Assembly: GCA_050951505.1 (NCBI GenBank) | Contig: JBMNJE010000006.1 | Coordinates: 90,387-154,386 of the forward strand | Direction: 5' to 3' | Source: DUOA01 sp012839095 | Lineage (GTDB): Bacteria > Bacillota > Clostridia > Caldicoprobacterales > DTU083 | DNA length: 64,000 nt | Shown: positions 40,252 through 50,657 of the stretch, piece by piece | Layout: each line of letters begins with the position of its first letter | How positions within the stretch are numbered: position 1 is the stretch's first letter | Program-made: the position numbers and the translations under genes | The notes under the pieces: model-generated | The model's input: only the letters and a program-made list of their open reading frames with translations | Told to the model about the DNA's origin: nothing | The model's database searches: none

Positions 40252-41487
40252 ATGGGCAATAAGGTAAGTATGCCAGGTGAAAGAAGGACAACGCGTTTAT
40301 CTATCAAATCCCTTGAGTATATGAAGGAAAAAATATCCTTGTCAGAGGATGCAGATTTATGGATGCCTGCCCTGAGCAAGCTGAGGCAGGAGGCTGATAA
40401 TCTTATAGCCCGGGATTGTTATTCTGTTGTAAATAAAAATCATATTCCTCCCAGCGAATCGATGCATGACTATTTCAGCCTGAGCATATATAAATGGCCT
40501 GATCCTAATACTCCGGATGGCCTGCCGTATATTTCACGGGATGGATACATTAATCCGGAAGTAGCGGAATATGACGGACCCCGGCTTGCCCTGATGGCAA
40601 ATGCAGTTGATACCTTGAATATTACCTACTATTTAACGGGAGAAGAAAAATATGCGCAAAAAGCAGGAGACTTTTTGCGAACATGGTTTCTTAATCCGGA
40701 AACAAAAATGAATCCCAATATGCTGTACGCTCAATATGTACCCGGGAACGGAGGCTTTATCGAAATTCCCCGTTATCCCAACAGGTATGTGGCAGGTAAG
40801 AACGGCAAGGGCGTATATGTTTCATTCGGAGGTATTATTGAAGGTACAAGATTAGCGTGTTTTATCGATTCCATTGAACTTATACGAGGGAGTACCGGCT
40901 GGTCGGAGGATGATCACGCCCATTTGCAGCAATGGTTCAGAGAATTCCTGCAATGGATTTTGGAAAGCAGCCATGGGAAGGATGAAGAAAGCTGCTATAA
41001 CAATCATGGTTCATGGTATTGTGTGCAGGCTGCTGCATACGCAATCTTTTGCGAGGATTTTGATACAGCAAAAGAAATTTTAGCTAAGAAGGCACCCGGG
41101 AGGATCGATCTGCAGTTTGATGAAGAAGGCAGGCTGTATGAGGAGTTGTACAGAGCACATTCCATTGGGTATGTGAACTATGGTATGGCATCTTTTTATA
41201 ACTTAGCCCAAATGGCAAAGAGCCTGGATATTGATTTATGGAATTACGAAAATAAACACGGAAAACCTTTGAAAAAGGCAATCGAATGGATTATTCCTTT
41301 CCTGTACGGTTCTAAAGAGTGGACTTATCCTCTGGTCAGCGATATGAATTGTGTTGGTTTTATCCCCCTGCTGTATATGGCAGCCGATGGCTATAATGAA
41401 GATGCCTATATGGATGCAATTGGAAGAATACCAGGTTATAAGGCAGACAATATATTTAAACTGCTATATGCAGTACCAGTAAATTAA
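40252..41487 (+). CDS. Alginate_lyase-domain protein (PF05426; PL38-like)
   Basis: This 411-residue (alpha/alpha)-barrel protein has HDYFSLSIYKWPDPNTPDGLPYISRDG near residues 73-100, NAVDTLNITYYLTGEEKYA near 118 and NNHGSWYCVQAAAYAIF near 247. The Asn-His pair and Tyr of the last motif match catalytic residues of the alginate lyase superfamily, and the WPDP motif resembles PL38 glucuronan-lyase-like members. No signal peptide is visible. It probably cleaves a uronic acid linkage by beta-elimination inside the cell; the exact substrate is not determined. It follows the sulfatase by 67 bases. Confidence 0.8.
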   Translation: MGNKVSMPGERRTTRLSIKSLEYMKEKISLSEDADLWMPALSKLRQEADNLIARDCYSVVNKNHIPPSESMHDYFSLSIYKWPDPNTPDGLPYISRDGYINPEVAEYDGPRLALMANAVDTLNITYYLTGEEKYAQKAGDFLRTWFLNPETKMNPNMLYAQYVPGNGGFIEIPRYPNRYVAGKNGKGVYVSFGGIIEGTRLACFIDSIELIRGSTGWSEDDHAHLQQWFREFLQWILESSHGKDEESCYNNHGSWYCVQAAAYAIFCEDFDTAKEILAKKAPGRIDLQFDEEGRLYEELYRAHSIGYVNYGMASFYNLAQMAKSLDIDLWNYENKHGKPLKKAIEWIIPFLYGSKEWTYPLVSDMNCVGFIPLLYMAADGYNEDAYMDAIGRIPGYKADNIFKLLYAVPVN

Positions 41488-41539
41488 TAGAGTGCCCGGC
41501 ATACCAGCCGCAGGGCATCACATTCACAAAACAAAAGCA

Positions 41540-41573
41540 TTAGTCAGTGGGAAAACTGGCTAATTTCTTTATT
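41540..41573 (+). terminator. Hairpin terminator after the lyase-like gene
   Basis: TTAGTCAGT and ACTGGCTAA form a 9-bp stem with one G-T wobble and a 6-base loop, followed by TTTCTTTATT. It divides the locus into transporter-sulfatase-lyase and glycosidase parts, or acts as a partial attenuator. Confidence 0.65.
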
Positions 41574-41617
41574 CGATAAAACTTAGGTTAGAAATATATT
41601 TCGGGAGGCAGAAAGAG

Positions 41618-43957
41618 TTGGAGCACAAATATGGATATTTCAAGGAAAATGGAACAGAGTTTGTAGTAACAAACCCAAAAACCCCAAGAGCATTCGATAA
41701 CTTTCTATGGAATGATTCTGTTTTTTCCAATGTGCATCATACAGGGGTCGGATACTGTGATTATCAGATAGGTGAAAGTGAAGCTGTTCAGCTTTTGACC
41801 GGTGTAGGCAGAATCTGCGACTTTGATGTATTCGGGCGTGATCATCTTATGAGCAGACTGATATATGTCAGAGACAATGAGACCGGTGAATTCTGGAATG
41901 TTAACTGGGAGCCCGTACAAAAACCCTATGAAACATTTGAATGTGTTCATGGGCTGGGATACACCATATTAACAACCAGGGTAAATGGAATCAGCATCAG
42001 CTTCAGAATCTTTGTTCCAAAGGGAAAGGATCCGGTAGAACTCTGGACTCTGAAAATAGAAAATACCACAGGAAGATGGCGCGATTTATCGATATTCGCC
42101 TATAACCAATTCCAGTTCAAGTATAAATGGGGTTTTGACAGTTATGGAGATATGATCTTCCGCGGAGCATGGTTTAATAAGGAGTTGAATGCAGCTGTAG
42201 CATCCAAACATCCCCATACAAAGCCCCATGATTATCTGACCGGGTTTATAACTGCAGATGAAAAGATAGCAGCTTACGATGGAACCAGGAATGCTTTTGT
42301 GGGCACATACAACACATTGGAGAGACCTCAGGCTGTTGTAAATGGTGCCTGCACTAACACACCCGGTTCATCAGATGCTACCATAGGAGCAATTCAGTTT
42401 AATATTAAGCTTTCTGCAGGTGATGCAAAAGAAATCAATGTGATACTTGGTGCTGTCAATGAAGAGAAGAATATTGAGTATTTCCGGACCAAGTATTTTG
42501 GGAATTACGAGCAGTATTTTCAGAAGCTTAAAGATGACAACCGGGCTTTAATGGAAAGGAACAAGGTTAAAACACCGGATGAGCATTTGAACAGAATGAT
42601 AAACTATTGGATAAAGCAGGGAACTCTGTACGGAGCAAAATGGTGCCGGTGGGGCTGGAACGGGTACAGGGATATTGTACAACACGGGCTGGGGGCTGCC
42701 TCAATAACTCCGGAAAGAACAAGGGAAATCCTGCTGGAAGCCCTGAGGTATCAGTATAAGAGCGGCCTGGCCCTGCGAGGCTGGAATCCGGTAGATGAAA
42801 AGCCCTATTCGGACAGTGCCTTGTGGCTGGTATTTACCCTGTCAGCCTATTTAAAGGAAACCGGAGATTTTGAACTGTTGAAGGAATCAGTGCCCTATTA
42901 TGATGAAGGAAGCGGAACTGTACTGGATCATATTGATCAGGCCCTGGATTTTCTTGAAAACAATAAAGGTGCCCACGGCCTTTGCCTGATAAAGTTTGGT
43001 GACTGGAACGACTCTTTAACTGCCGTAGGCAAGGAAGGCAGGGGAGAAAGTGTATGGCTCAGCCAGGCTTATGCTGAAGCCATGCTGGCTATGGCTGATT
43101 TGTTTGATCATTTGAAGGATGAAGATAAAAAGCAGAATTATCTTAAGCGATATGACCGGATTAAAGAAGCGATTAATAAAAACGCCTGGAACGGCGACTG
43201 GTATATTCGCTGCTTTGATGACAACGGAAGGCCTGTAGGATCTAAAGAGAATGAACAGGGACAGATCTTCCTTGAGGCTCAGGCCTGGGCTTTGATTTCG
43301 GGTATTGCAGATTCAGAGCGGATTTGCAAAATTATGGAAACCTGTGACGATAAGCTTCATACAGAGCTTGGATACGCTCTGCTGGCTCCAACCTTTACAA
43401 AGAGAGATGACAATATTGGCAGAATAAGCTGCCTGGAACCTGGTGTATGCGAGAATGGCACCATTTACTCTCATGTAAATGCCTGGTTAATTCTAGGCTT
43501 GCTTAAAAATCGAAGGCCTTCCAAGGCTTTTGAAACATTAAAAAAGATCATGCCCGGATACATGGACGGCCAGAGTGAGTTAAAAAACAACTGTCCGCCC
43601 TACATGTTTGCCAATTGCTACTATGGAAAGGACCATCGAAACAATAGCATGCAAATGGAGTTCTTGTGGATTACCGGTTCCCTGCCCTGGTATAATCATC
43701 TGCTGCTGAATGATTTTATAGGTGCAAGGGCCGAATATGACGGGTTAAGGATAGACCCCTGCATTCCACCTGAATGGGAACAGTGTGAAGTTGAGCGCTG
43801 TTATCGTGATGCAGTCTATAATATAGTTATAAAAAATCCGGATCGCAAGGGATGCGGGGAAGTGCAGTTAAAGGTGGACGGAAAGGATTTTGACGGTAAT
43901 CTGGTACCGGCTTTTTCTGACAACCAGGTCCATCATATTGAAGCGATAATAAAGTAG
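41618..43957 (+). CDS. GH94-like glycoside phosphorylase (cellobiose/chitobiose phosphorylase family)
   Basis: The 779-residue protein has an N-terminal beta-sandwich (to ~residue 290) and an (alpha/alpha)6 barrel. The barrel shows WGWNGYRDIVQHGLGA near 346 and KFGDWNDSLTAVGKEGRGESVWLSQAYAEAM near 462, where the Asp of DWND is the expected general acid of GH94. The C-terminal segment NSMQMEFLWITGSLPWY is also family-typical. It would split a beta-glycoside with inorganic phosphate to give a sugar-1-phosphate, saving ATP. A hydrolase of the related GH36-type barrel group cannot be excluded. The start is TTG with GGGAGGC upstream. Cytoplasmic. Confidence 0.8.
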   Translation: MEHKYGYFKENGTEFVVTNPKTPRAFDNFLWNDSVFSNVHHTGVGYCDYQIGESEAVQLLTGVGRICDFDVFGRDHLMSRLIYVRDNETGEFWNVNWEPVQKPYETFECVHGLGYTILTTRVNGISISFRIFVPKGKDPVELWTLKIENTTGRWRDLSIFAYNQFQFKYKWGFDSYGDMIFRGAWFNKELNAAVASKHPHTKPHDYLTGFITADEKIAAYDGTRNAFVGTYNTLERPQAVVNGACTNTPGSSDATIGAIQFNIKLSAGDAKEINVILGAVNEEKNIEYFRTKYFGNYEQYFQKLKDDNRALMERNKVKTPDEHLNRMINYWIKQGTLYGAKWCRWGWNGYRDIVQHGLGAASITPERTREILLEALRYQYKSGLALRGWNPVDEKPYSDSALWLVFTLSAYLKETGDFELLKESVPYYDEGSGTVLDHIDQALDFLENNKGAHGLCLIKFGDWNDSLTAVGKEGRGESVWLSQAYAEAMLAMADLFDHLKDEDKKQNYLKRYDRIKEAINKNAWNGDWYIRCFDDNGRPVGSKENEQGQIFLEAQAWALISGIADSERICKIMETCDDKLHTELGYALLAPTFTKRDDNIGRISCLEPGVCENGTIYSHVNAWLILGLLKNRRPSKAFETLKKIMPGYMDGQSELKNNCPPYMFANCYYGKDHRNNSMQMEFLWITGSLPWYNHLLLNDFIGARAEYDGLRIDPCIPPEWEQCEVERCYRDAVYNIVIKNPDRKGCGEVQLKVDGKDFDGNLVPAFSDNQVHHIEAIIK

Positions 43958-44099
43958 GGGCTGATTATTTGCACCCTGCAGCTCAATAACCCCGAAAATG
44001 TTATACAAAGGTTTTTTGAGCTGTTTTGTAAGACTTGAAATACACCAGGTAAAGATATATCACTAATAAAAATGTATAATATCAGAAAGGGTGGTTTCT

Positions 44100-46592
44100 G
44101 TGAGCAACAGCAATATTTATAAGGCAGCATCAGCCTATGTGGATAATTATATAACCGGGACCAAGGCACGTAAAATTACTGCTCTAAAGGATGAATGGCG
44201 TTTTCATGCCGGAGACATCATTGGCGCCTGGGAGCCTTCTTTTGATGACTCATCCTGGCGTGTTTTGTCCATACCCCATGATTACTCCATCGAAGGTGAG
44301 TTTTCTGATAAGCATGCCGCCAACGGATTTGTACAATCCGGTGCAGCCTGGTACAAAAAGCATTTCAGAATACATAAGACTCCTTTGGCTGAAAAGTTTT
44401 ATCTGATGTTTGATGGTGTGTCAATGAACTGCCAGGTATGGATTAATGATCGATTTTTAGGCCGGCATCCCTATGCCTTTACTCCTTTCTGGTATGACAT
44501 TACTCCCTTTTTGAAGCCTGATGAAGAAAATGTTATCTCAATCAGAGTAGATTGTTCACTTCAGCCCTTTACCAGATCATACACCGGTATGGGCTTGTTC
44601 CGTAATGTTTGGTTGATTGCTGCTTATTCCCTTCATATAGATCAATGGGGAATAACTTATGAAGTAACCAAACTGACAGAAGAGGAAGCAGAGATTTCAG
44701 TAAATACAAAATGCCGTGTAGACCGCTACCCTGAAACAATATGGAATGCTTTTTCCTGGCAGGGCTGCGGCATGGAACATAATAACTGGATAGAGAAAAC
44801 CTGCAGATTAGTTACTTCAGTAATCGACAGTGAAGGGACTGTTGTTGGTGAAACTGAAGATTCAGCTTTAATGCCAAACTTCAGCAAGCATGAGTTTAAC
44901 CAATTATTGAAAGTCGACAAGCCCCAGCCGTGGTCTGCTGAAAAGCCATACATGTATACTATGCATTCTAAGTTATATATTGATGGGATCCTGGTGGATG
45001 ATGTATTGACTCCTCTGGGCATACGTACCATTTCATATGATTCAGAGAATGGTTTCTTATTAAATAATCAAACAGTGAAACTCAAAGGGGTTTGCCTGCA
45101 TCAGGACTCCGGCATATATGGAGGAGCTGTTCCGGTACAGGAATGGGTAAGAAAGCTGCTAAAACTGAAAGGTGCAGGCTGCAACGCTATACGCACATCG
45201 CACCATCCCTTTCCGACCGAGTTCTATCATGTTTGCGACTATCTGGGTTTTATGGTAATGGACGAAGCCTTTGATGAATGGAAGATGGGCTGGGATCGTG
45301 GATTAATAAACGGACCCTACGGGAAATACATTTACGGCTATTACCTGTATTTTGATCAATGGTATGAGACCGATCTCCGGGCTATGCTGCAAAGGGACAG
45401 AAATCATCCCAGCGTCATTATGTGGAGCATAGGAAATGAAATTCCTGAGCTGTATTTTGATGAAGGAATCGATATTGTTAAGAAGATGGTGGCAATCTGC
45501 AAGGAAGAAGATACCACAAGACCGGTCACCGTATGCGCAGAAGGAAACCATATACTCCGCATAAAGGAAGGGATAATGGACCAGGTTGATATACCCGGCT
45601 ATAACTATGTTAGCAGCAGAGAAGGGAAAGCCTATTACGAAAGATTCCATAAGGAGCATCCGGACTGGGTTATGGTGGGATCGGAAACAGAATTTGAACC
45701 GGAGCATTGGAAGGCAGTTATAGACAATCCCTATGTAATCGGTCAGTTTTTATGGGCCGGATATGATTATTTAGGTGAAGGTGCAGATTTATTTGGAGAG
45801 GATGCAAACCTGGGTAATACCTTTGATATAGCTGCCTTGGCATCAGAAAAAAGAGATAAAAAGAAAAAAGTAATACGTCATGGCTGGGCATTTGGGGTGC
45901 TGGATATTATAGGAACGCCTAAGGGAGAGTATTTCTATCGAAGGTCTGTATGGAATGATGAACCATGTGCATATCTGGCAGTGAAATCCGATATGAAGGG
46001 TAGAAAACCCTACCAATACTTCCTGTCCCATTTACACTGGAACTGGAACAAAGGTGACAGGAAAACTGTCTATTGCTATACCAACTGTGAAAAGGTTGAA
46101 TTATTCCTTAATGGTCAATCCGTGGGTGTCAAGGAATCAGACAAATATTTCCCCTTTGCGGTTGAGTGGGATATTGAATATGCCCCCGGCACTCTCAAGG
46201 TGATAGGCTATAATAACGGTAATAAGGTATGTGAAAATGAACTGGTTACCGCCGGAAAACCGGCAAAAATTGTTCTGGAAAGTGATACAGACCTACTGAG
46301 CGCCGGTACAGTTGATTATGCCAATATCACCATTTCCATTGTTGATGAAAACGACAGGCTGGTACCTTATGCCTCAAACAAGCTGTCAGCTCGTATAAAA
46401 GGCTGCGGCAGTCTGCTTGGCATATTCTCAGGCGATATGACCAGCAATGCAAGCTACAGAGCTGATAGCTGCCATGCCTTCAGAGGCAAATGTATGGCTG
46501 TGGTAAAGGTAACAAAGGATACCGGCCCGATAGAAGTTGTTATTGAAGGAGAGGGATTGCAGCCTGGAGTTTTGCATCTGCAAAGTGAATAA
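44100..46592 (+). CDS. GH2 glycoside hydrolase (beta-galactosidase / beta-glucuronidase type)
   Basis: The 830-residue enzyme has the GH2 sugar-binding jelly roll (residues ~20-190), an Ig-like domain and a TIM barrel with GVCLHQDSGIYGGA near 330. Acid/base Glu lies in WSIGNEIPE near 445 and nucleophile Glu in MVGSETEFEP near 525. A DUF4982-type C-terminal domain (~630-830) follows. No signal peptide. The preferred start is GTG 44100 with AAAGGG 8 bases upstream; an in-frame GTG at 44091 overlaps that site. The sugar specificity (galactose, glucuronate or another) is not readable from sequence. Confidence 0.87.
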   Translation: MSNSNIYKAASAYVDNYITGTKARKITALKDEWRFHAGDIIGAWEPSFDDSSWRVLSIPHDYSIEGEFSDKHAANGFVQSGAAWYKKHFRIHKTPLAEKFYLMFDGVSMNCQVWINDRFLGRHPYAFTPFWYDITPFLKPDEENVISIRVDCSLQPFTRSYTGMGLFRNVWLIAAYSLHIDQWGITYEVTKLTEEEAEISVNTKCRVDRYPETIWNAFSWQGCGMEHNNWIEKTCRLVTSVIDSEGTVVGETEDSALMPNFSKHEFNQLLKVDKPQPWSAEKPYMYTMHSKLYIDGILVDDVLTPLGIRTISYDSENGFLLNNQTVKLKGVCLHQDSGIYGGAVPVQEWVRKLLKLKGAGCNAIRTSHHPFPTEFYHVCDYLGFMVMDEAFDEWKMGWDRGLINGPYGKYIYGYYLYFDQWYETDLRAMLQRDRNHPSVIMWSIGNEIPELYFDEGIDIVKKMVAICKEEDTTRPVTVCAEGNHILRIKEGIMDQVDIPGYNYVSSREGKAYYERFHKEHPDWVMVGSETEFEPEHWKAVIDNPYVIGQFLWAGYDYLGEGADLFGEDANLGNTFDIAALASEKRDKKKKVIRHGWAFGVLDIIGTPKGEYFYRRSVWNDEPCAYLAVKSDMKGRKPYQYFLSHLHWNWNKGDRKTVYCYTNCEKVELFLNGQSVGVKESDKYFPFAVEWDIEYAPGTLKVIGYNNGNKVCENELVTAGKPAKIVLESDTDLLSAGTVDYANITISIVDENDRLVPYASNKLSARIKGCGSLLGIFSGDMTSNASYRADSCHAFRGKCMAVVKVTKDTGPIEVVIEGEGLQPGVLHLQSE

Positions 46593-46700
46593 GTCAGGGC
46601 TGATGATTTCATGCAGATAATACATGTGGAGTCTATGGCCTGGGAGATATCCAGCCGATTTCGGAAGGAATCAGGGACATGAGTGAGGAGTGATTAGGAC

Positions 46701-49064
46701 ATGGAAGCGGTGACAAAATTAACCGGTGCCAAATGGATCGGTTTACCCGATGAAGAGATAGTCATTTCTGATAATCAAAAGGTGTATTTTAGAACACAGT
46801 TTGTACTGAACAAGCCCGGTTTAATGAAGATTGCAATCAGTGCTCATAATCGCTACAAGCTTTGGGTAAACGGACATCGGGCAGGTGCAGGGCCCTGCAA
46901 GGGTGACAGGTGGCGTTGGTATTATGAAGTAGTGGACATCAGCAGTTTTTTAAAGCAAGGCATCAATGTTATTGCTGTTGAAGTGGTTCATTTTCCTCCT
47001 GCAGCTTATAAAGGCAAGTCTTTAGGCGGCCCCTGGAGCGTGGTGTCTGTTCTTAAGGGGCCCTGGCTGGCAGCAAAAGGCATATGCGAGGATGAGAACG
47101 GCAAGGTATTGGCAGATATAACAACCGGAAGTGCTGAATGGTTTTATAGGACAGATGAATCCATTACCTGGGAAAGCAGTGAAAAGCCTGAGTTTAAACC
47201 CATAGGTGCATTTGAGAATGTTAACGGCAGCTGCATTCCATGGGGATGGATGACGGATGAGATTTTACCTGAAGAATGGAAAGAACCTGTTAAGAAGTGG
47301 GATGCCGATGGTTGCGCCTGGGGAGGAATTCCTGTTCTGCCCATGGAGGAAAGAAAGATTCCTTTCATGTATTTTAAAAACCGGCAGTTTGTCAGGGAAA
47401 TGGATATAAGGCCGGACGATCTGAAACCAATAACATTTAAAGATAAAGAGCAAGTGGAGCTGGAGCCTGGCTCAGGATATGTAATTGAGCTGGATGCCGG
47501 TGAATTGACCACCGGGTATCCCATCATTAGAACCAGGAAGGGATTGGGGAGTAAGCTTACCATCCGTTATGCAGAGAGCTATTCTCTGCCTCCGGTTGTC
47601 CAGTACCAGGTAAAAGGCGTCAGAGACGACTGTGAGAATTTCAGATTATTAGGATATGAGGATAGCTACCGACCTTCATCAGGCGATGATGTTTATGAAA
47701 CATTTTGGTTTCGGACATTCAGGTTTATCAGAATAGAAGCGGAGGTAGGCCCGGAACCACTGGTCTTGATGAAACCGGAGTATGTGGAAACCGGTTATCC
47801 CCTTGAAGTAAAATCGGAAATTCACTCAGAGGAGCATTGGGTTGGCAGGTTATGGGATATAAGCATCAGGACCTTAAAAAGATGTATGCATGAAACCTAT
47901 GAGGACTGCCCCTATTACGAGCAGCTTCAGTATTTGCTGGATACCAGACTACAGGCGCTGTTCACCTATGCTGTTTCGGGGGATACAAGGCTGGCGCTTA
48001 AGGCTATAGAGGACTTCCATTCATCTTTGACTCCGGAAGGGCTTTTATTCTCTGCTGCTCCTTTCAATCAACCTCATATCATACCTACCTTTTCACTATA
48101 TTGGATATTGATGCTTGAGGATTATTACCTGGAAACAGGAGACCTGGAAATAGTTAAAAGATACCGGCCTGCCATGGATGCAATTCTTGACTGGTTTGAC
48201 AGAAAATTAGGCGGCTATGGGCTGTGTGAGAAATATGTATATTGGGAATTTGTCGACTGGGTGGAAGAGTGGCAAAATGAGATTAATCAGATAACCGGAA
48301 CTCCCAAAGCAAGCTATTATGGACCATCCGCAACAAACAACCTGGTTTACGCTTATGCCTTAAGATCTGCAGCCAGGCTTTTGAAGGCTGCAGGCAGACC
48401 TGATACTGCTTCAGAATATAACAGAAGGGCAGATGAGATTAATAGTAACATTGAGAAATATTGCTGGAGCGAAGAGAAGGGAATGTACAGGGAAGGCCCT
48501 GAGGTAGAGGAATATACACAGCATGCCCAGGCAATGGCAGTATTAAGCGGATTGGCTGAAGGGGAAAAGGCTGTAGAAATTCTAAAAAACTGCCTGACTG
48601 ACGGTAAGGCTCATATATGTACATATGTTTTCTCCTTCTTTTTGTTCAGAGCATTGGAAAAAGCGGGCCTTTATCATATGACAGATATTCTGCTTGATAA
48701 GTGGAGGAGCCTTTTAAACCTGAATCTTACAACACTGCCTGAAGACCTCAGGCGTCAGCGCAGTGACTGTCATGGCTGGAGTGCTCTCCCCCTTTATGAG
48801 TTTACCAGGTGCATACTGGGGGTACAGCCGGAAGAACCTGGCTGGGGTAAGATTAAAATTGAGCCTCATACTCTTTCCCTGCCTAATGCCAAAGGAAGAG
48901 TAATAACAGCAAAAGGAATTGTAGAGGTTGAGTGGAAAAAAACACAATACGGTCTTAAATTAAGGGGTAATGTACCCAAAGGCCTTTATACCAGAATTGT
49001 TTTACAGGGCAAAACAGTTAAGGAGCTGCCTCAGGGAGGAGACTTTATGGTTGAGGATAACTGA
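46701..49064 (+). CDS. Alpha-L-rhamnosidase (GH78-like)
   Basis: The 787-residue protein has an N-terminal beta-sandwich (KYKLWVNGHRAGAGP-like segment near residue 53), a Bac_rhamnosid domain and an (alpha/alpha)6 barrel. The barrel starts with RTLKRCMHETYEDCPYYEQLQYLLDTR near 390-415, whose EDCPYYEQ block holds conserved acidic residues of GH78. A small C-terminal beta domain follows. It lacks a signal peptide and would release terminal rhamnose from imported oligosaccharides. A GAGGAG precedes the ATG. Together with the sulfatases it is the strongest pointer to a rhamnose-containing sulfated glycan. Confidence 0.85.
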   Translation: MEAVTKLTGAKWIGLPDEEIVISDNQKVYFRTQFVLNKPGLMKIAISAHNRYKLWVNGHRAGAGPCKGDRWRWYYEVVDISSFLKQGINVIAVEVVHFPPAAYKGKSLGGPWSVVSVLKGPWLAAKGICEDENGKVLADITTGSAEWFYRTDESITWESSEKPEFKPIGAFENVNGSCIPWGWMTDEILPEEWKEPVKKWDADGCAWGGIPVLPMEERKIPFMYFKNRQFVREMDIRPDDLKPITFKDKEQVELEPGSGYVIELDAGELTTGYPIIRTRKGLGSKLTIRYAESYSLPPVVQYQVKGVRDDCENFRLLGYEDSYRPSSGDDVYETFWFRTFRFIRIEAEVGPEPLVLMKPEYVETGYPLEVKSEIHSEEHWVGRLWDISIRTLKRCMHETYEDCPYYEQLQYLLDTRLQALFTYAVSGDTRLALKAIEDFHSSLTPEGLLFSAAPFNQPHIIPTFSLYWILMLEDYYLETGDLEIVKRYRPAMDAILDWFDRKLGGYGLCEKYVYWEFVDWVEEWQNEINQITGTPKASYYGPSATNNLVYAYALRSAARLLKAAGRPDTASEYNRRADEINSNIEKYCWSEEKGMYREGPEVEEYTQHAQAMAVLSGLAEGEKAVEILKNCLTDGKAHICTYVFSFFLFRALEKAGLYHMTDILLDKWRSLLNLNLTTLPEDLRRQRSDCHGWSALPLYEFTRCILGVQPEEPGWGKIKIEPHTLSLPNAKGRVITAKGIVEVEWKKTQYGLKLRGNVPKGLYTRIVLQGKTVKELPQGGDFMVEDN

Positions 49065-49126
49065 ACCCGTAATTTGACTGGTATGGAGGAAATGTAAATT
49101 TTTTTATAAAGAGGTGACCAGGCACA

Positions 49127-50626
49127 GTGAAGGATAATAATCAGGCGAATTTAGAGAAGGTGCAGGAGGAAAAACGGAAGGTGCAGGAAAGCTTGAGGCT
49201 GGAAGCTCATGACGAATATCTGCGTTCTATTACTCCGTTAACCCCAGAAGAAGAGAAAAATGTCCCCAATATAATCTTTATTATGATGGACGACTTAGGC
49301 TGGGGAGATCTATCCTGTTTCGGCTCAAAGGCAATACATACACCTAATATAGACAGGATGGCGGAGGAGGGGGCAGTACTAAAAAACTGCTATTCCGCCA
49401 GCCCAATATGTTCACCAAGCAGATTTGGTTTTCTGACAGGCAGGTATCCCTCCAGGGGATTTCTCCGCAACGTATTCTTTCCTACAGTAGAAATCGATGA
49501 AAAATATGTAGTGCCTAACAGGAATTATGAGATTCCGGAGGATGAAGCAGGCGGCAGGGCCAGTCAGGCCTTAATCGATGCAGTACGGCGGGGAGCAAAA
49601 CTTACTGGCAGCCGCTTACCGGTAGAAGGTATTTTGCCTGATGAGGTAACGATAGCAGAAATACTGAAAGCCAGGGGCTATAGAACAGCTATGTTCGGTA
49701 AATGGCATTTGGGAGACAAGGAGCCCCACCTGCCCAATGACAAGGGGTTTGAATACTTTTACGGAGCTCATTATTCCAATGACATGTACCCCTATCACTT
49801 CTGGAGAAACAAGGAGATAGCCGTCGAAGCTCCTTTTGACCAGAGCAGAATAACAGAGCTGTTAAACGATGAACTCTTTAAATTTATAGATGAGAATGCT
49901 GGCAGCCCCTTCTTTGCCTACTATGCATCACCCTGGCCCCATCATCCATTGAACTGCGGTGAAAAGTTTAAGGGAACTTCAAAAGCAGGGGTATATGGAG
50001 ATTGTATACAGGAGTTTGATTACGGCATAGGTCAGTTGTTTGACTTACTGAAGAAAAAGGGTATATTGGACAAGACTCTAATCGTATTTACATCGGACAA
50101 TGGACCATGGCACCAGGGCTCAACAGGGGGACATCGTGGAAGAAAGGGTAATGCCTTTGACGGCGGCCAGATAGTACCGACTGTATGCTATTGGCAAAAC
50201 CATGTAGTCAATGGGGTCATTAAAGAACAGGCAATGAATATTGATTTCTTACCTACATTTTGTGAGGCAGCAGGAGTGGATCTGCCCACTGACAGAATAA
50301 TAGACGGTAAAAGCATTTTACCTCTTTTGAAGGGTGAGACCAATTGCAGCCCTCATGATTGTTTAGTCTATATTAATTCCACAGTGCCTGAAAATCAGGG
50401 GTTCGGCGTTAGAACAAGGGACAATTTCAAATACTACAAGGCTGCAAACAGCGAAAATGCACTCTATGGAGCTATGCGTATTCATTCTTTCCTGTTTGAT
50501 CTGAACCATGATGTTGATGAATCCTATGACGTAAAAACAGTTTACCCTGAAAAATATAGAGAGCTAAAGGCTTATTTGGACAATTTTAATGAATCGATTA
50601 AGAAAAATCCCAGGGGTTGGATATAA
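49127..50626 (+). CDS. Sulfatase (S1 family), intact, with N-terminal coiled-coil extension
   Basis: This 499-residue sulfatase begins with a charged, probably helical stretch (LEKVQEEKRKVQESLRLEAH). The catalytic domain follows: FIMMDDLGWGDLSCFGSKAIHTPN, the formylglycine motif SPICSPSRFGF near residue 88, FGKWHLGDKEPH near 191 and VFTSDNGPWHQGSTGGHRGRK near 322. DDLGWGD and TSDNGP place it in the N-acetylgalactosamine/aryl-sulfatase-like branch, different from the SDEH type at 38847, so the two probably remove sulfate from different positions. GTG start with GAGGTG about 9 bases upstream. Cytoplasmic. The GH43 gene follows almost directly. Confidence 0.88.
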   Translation: MKDNNQANLEKVQEEKRKVQESLRLEAHDEYLRSITPLTPEEEKNVPNIIFIMMDDLGWGDLSCFGSKAIHTPNIDRMAEEGAVLKNCYSASPICSPSRFGFLTGRYPSRGFLRNVFFPTVEIDEKYVVPNRNYEIPEDEAGGRASQALIDAVRRGAKLTGSRLPVEGILPDEVTIAEILKARGYRTAMFGKWHLGDKEPHLPNDKGFEYFYGAHYSNDMYPYHFWRNKEIAVEAPFDQSRITELLNDELFKFIDENAGSPFFAYYASPWPHHPLNCGEKFKGTSKAGVYGDCIQEFDYGIGQLFDLLKKKGILDKTLIVFTSDNGPWHQGSTGGHRGRKGNAFDGGQIVPTVCYWQNHVVNGVIKEQAMNIDFLPTFCEAAGVDLPTDRIIDGKSILPLLKGETNCSPHDCLVYINSTVPENQGFGVRTRDNFKYYKAANSENALYGAMRIHSFLFDLNHDVDESYDVKTVYPEKYRELKAYLDNFNESIKKNPRGWI

Positions 50627-50657
50627 AATTGCAGATGAATTTAGGAGCGATTTAAAT

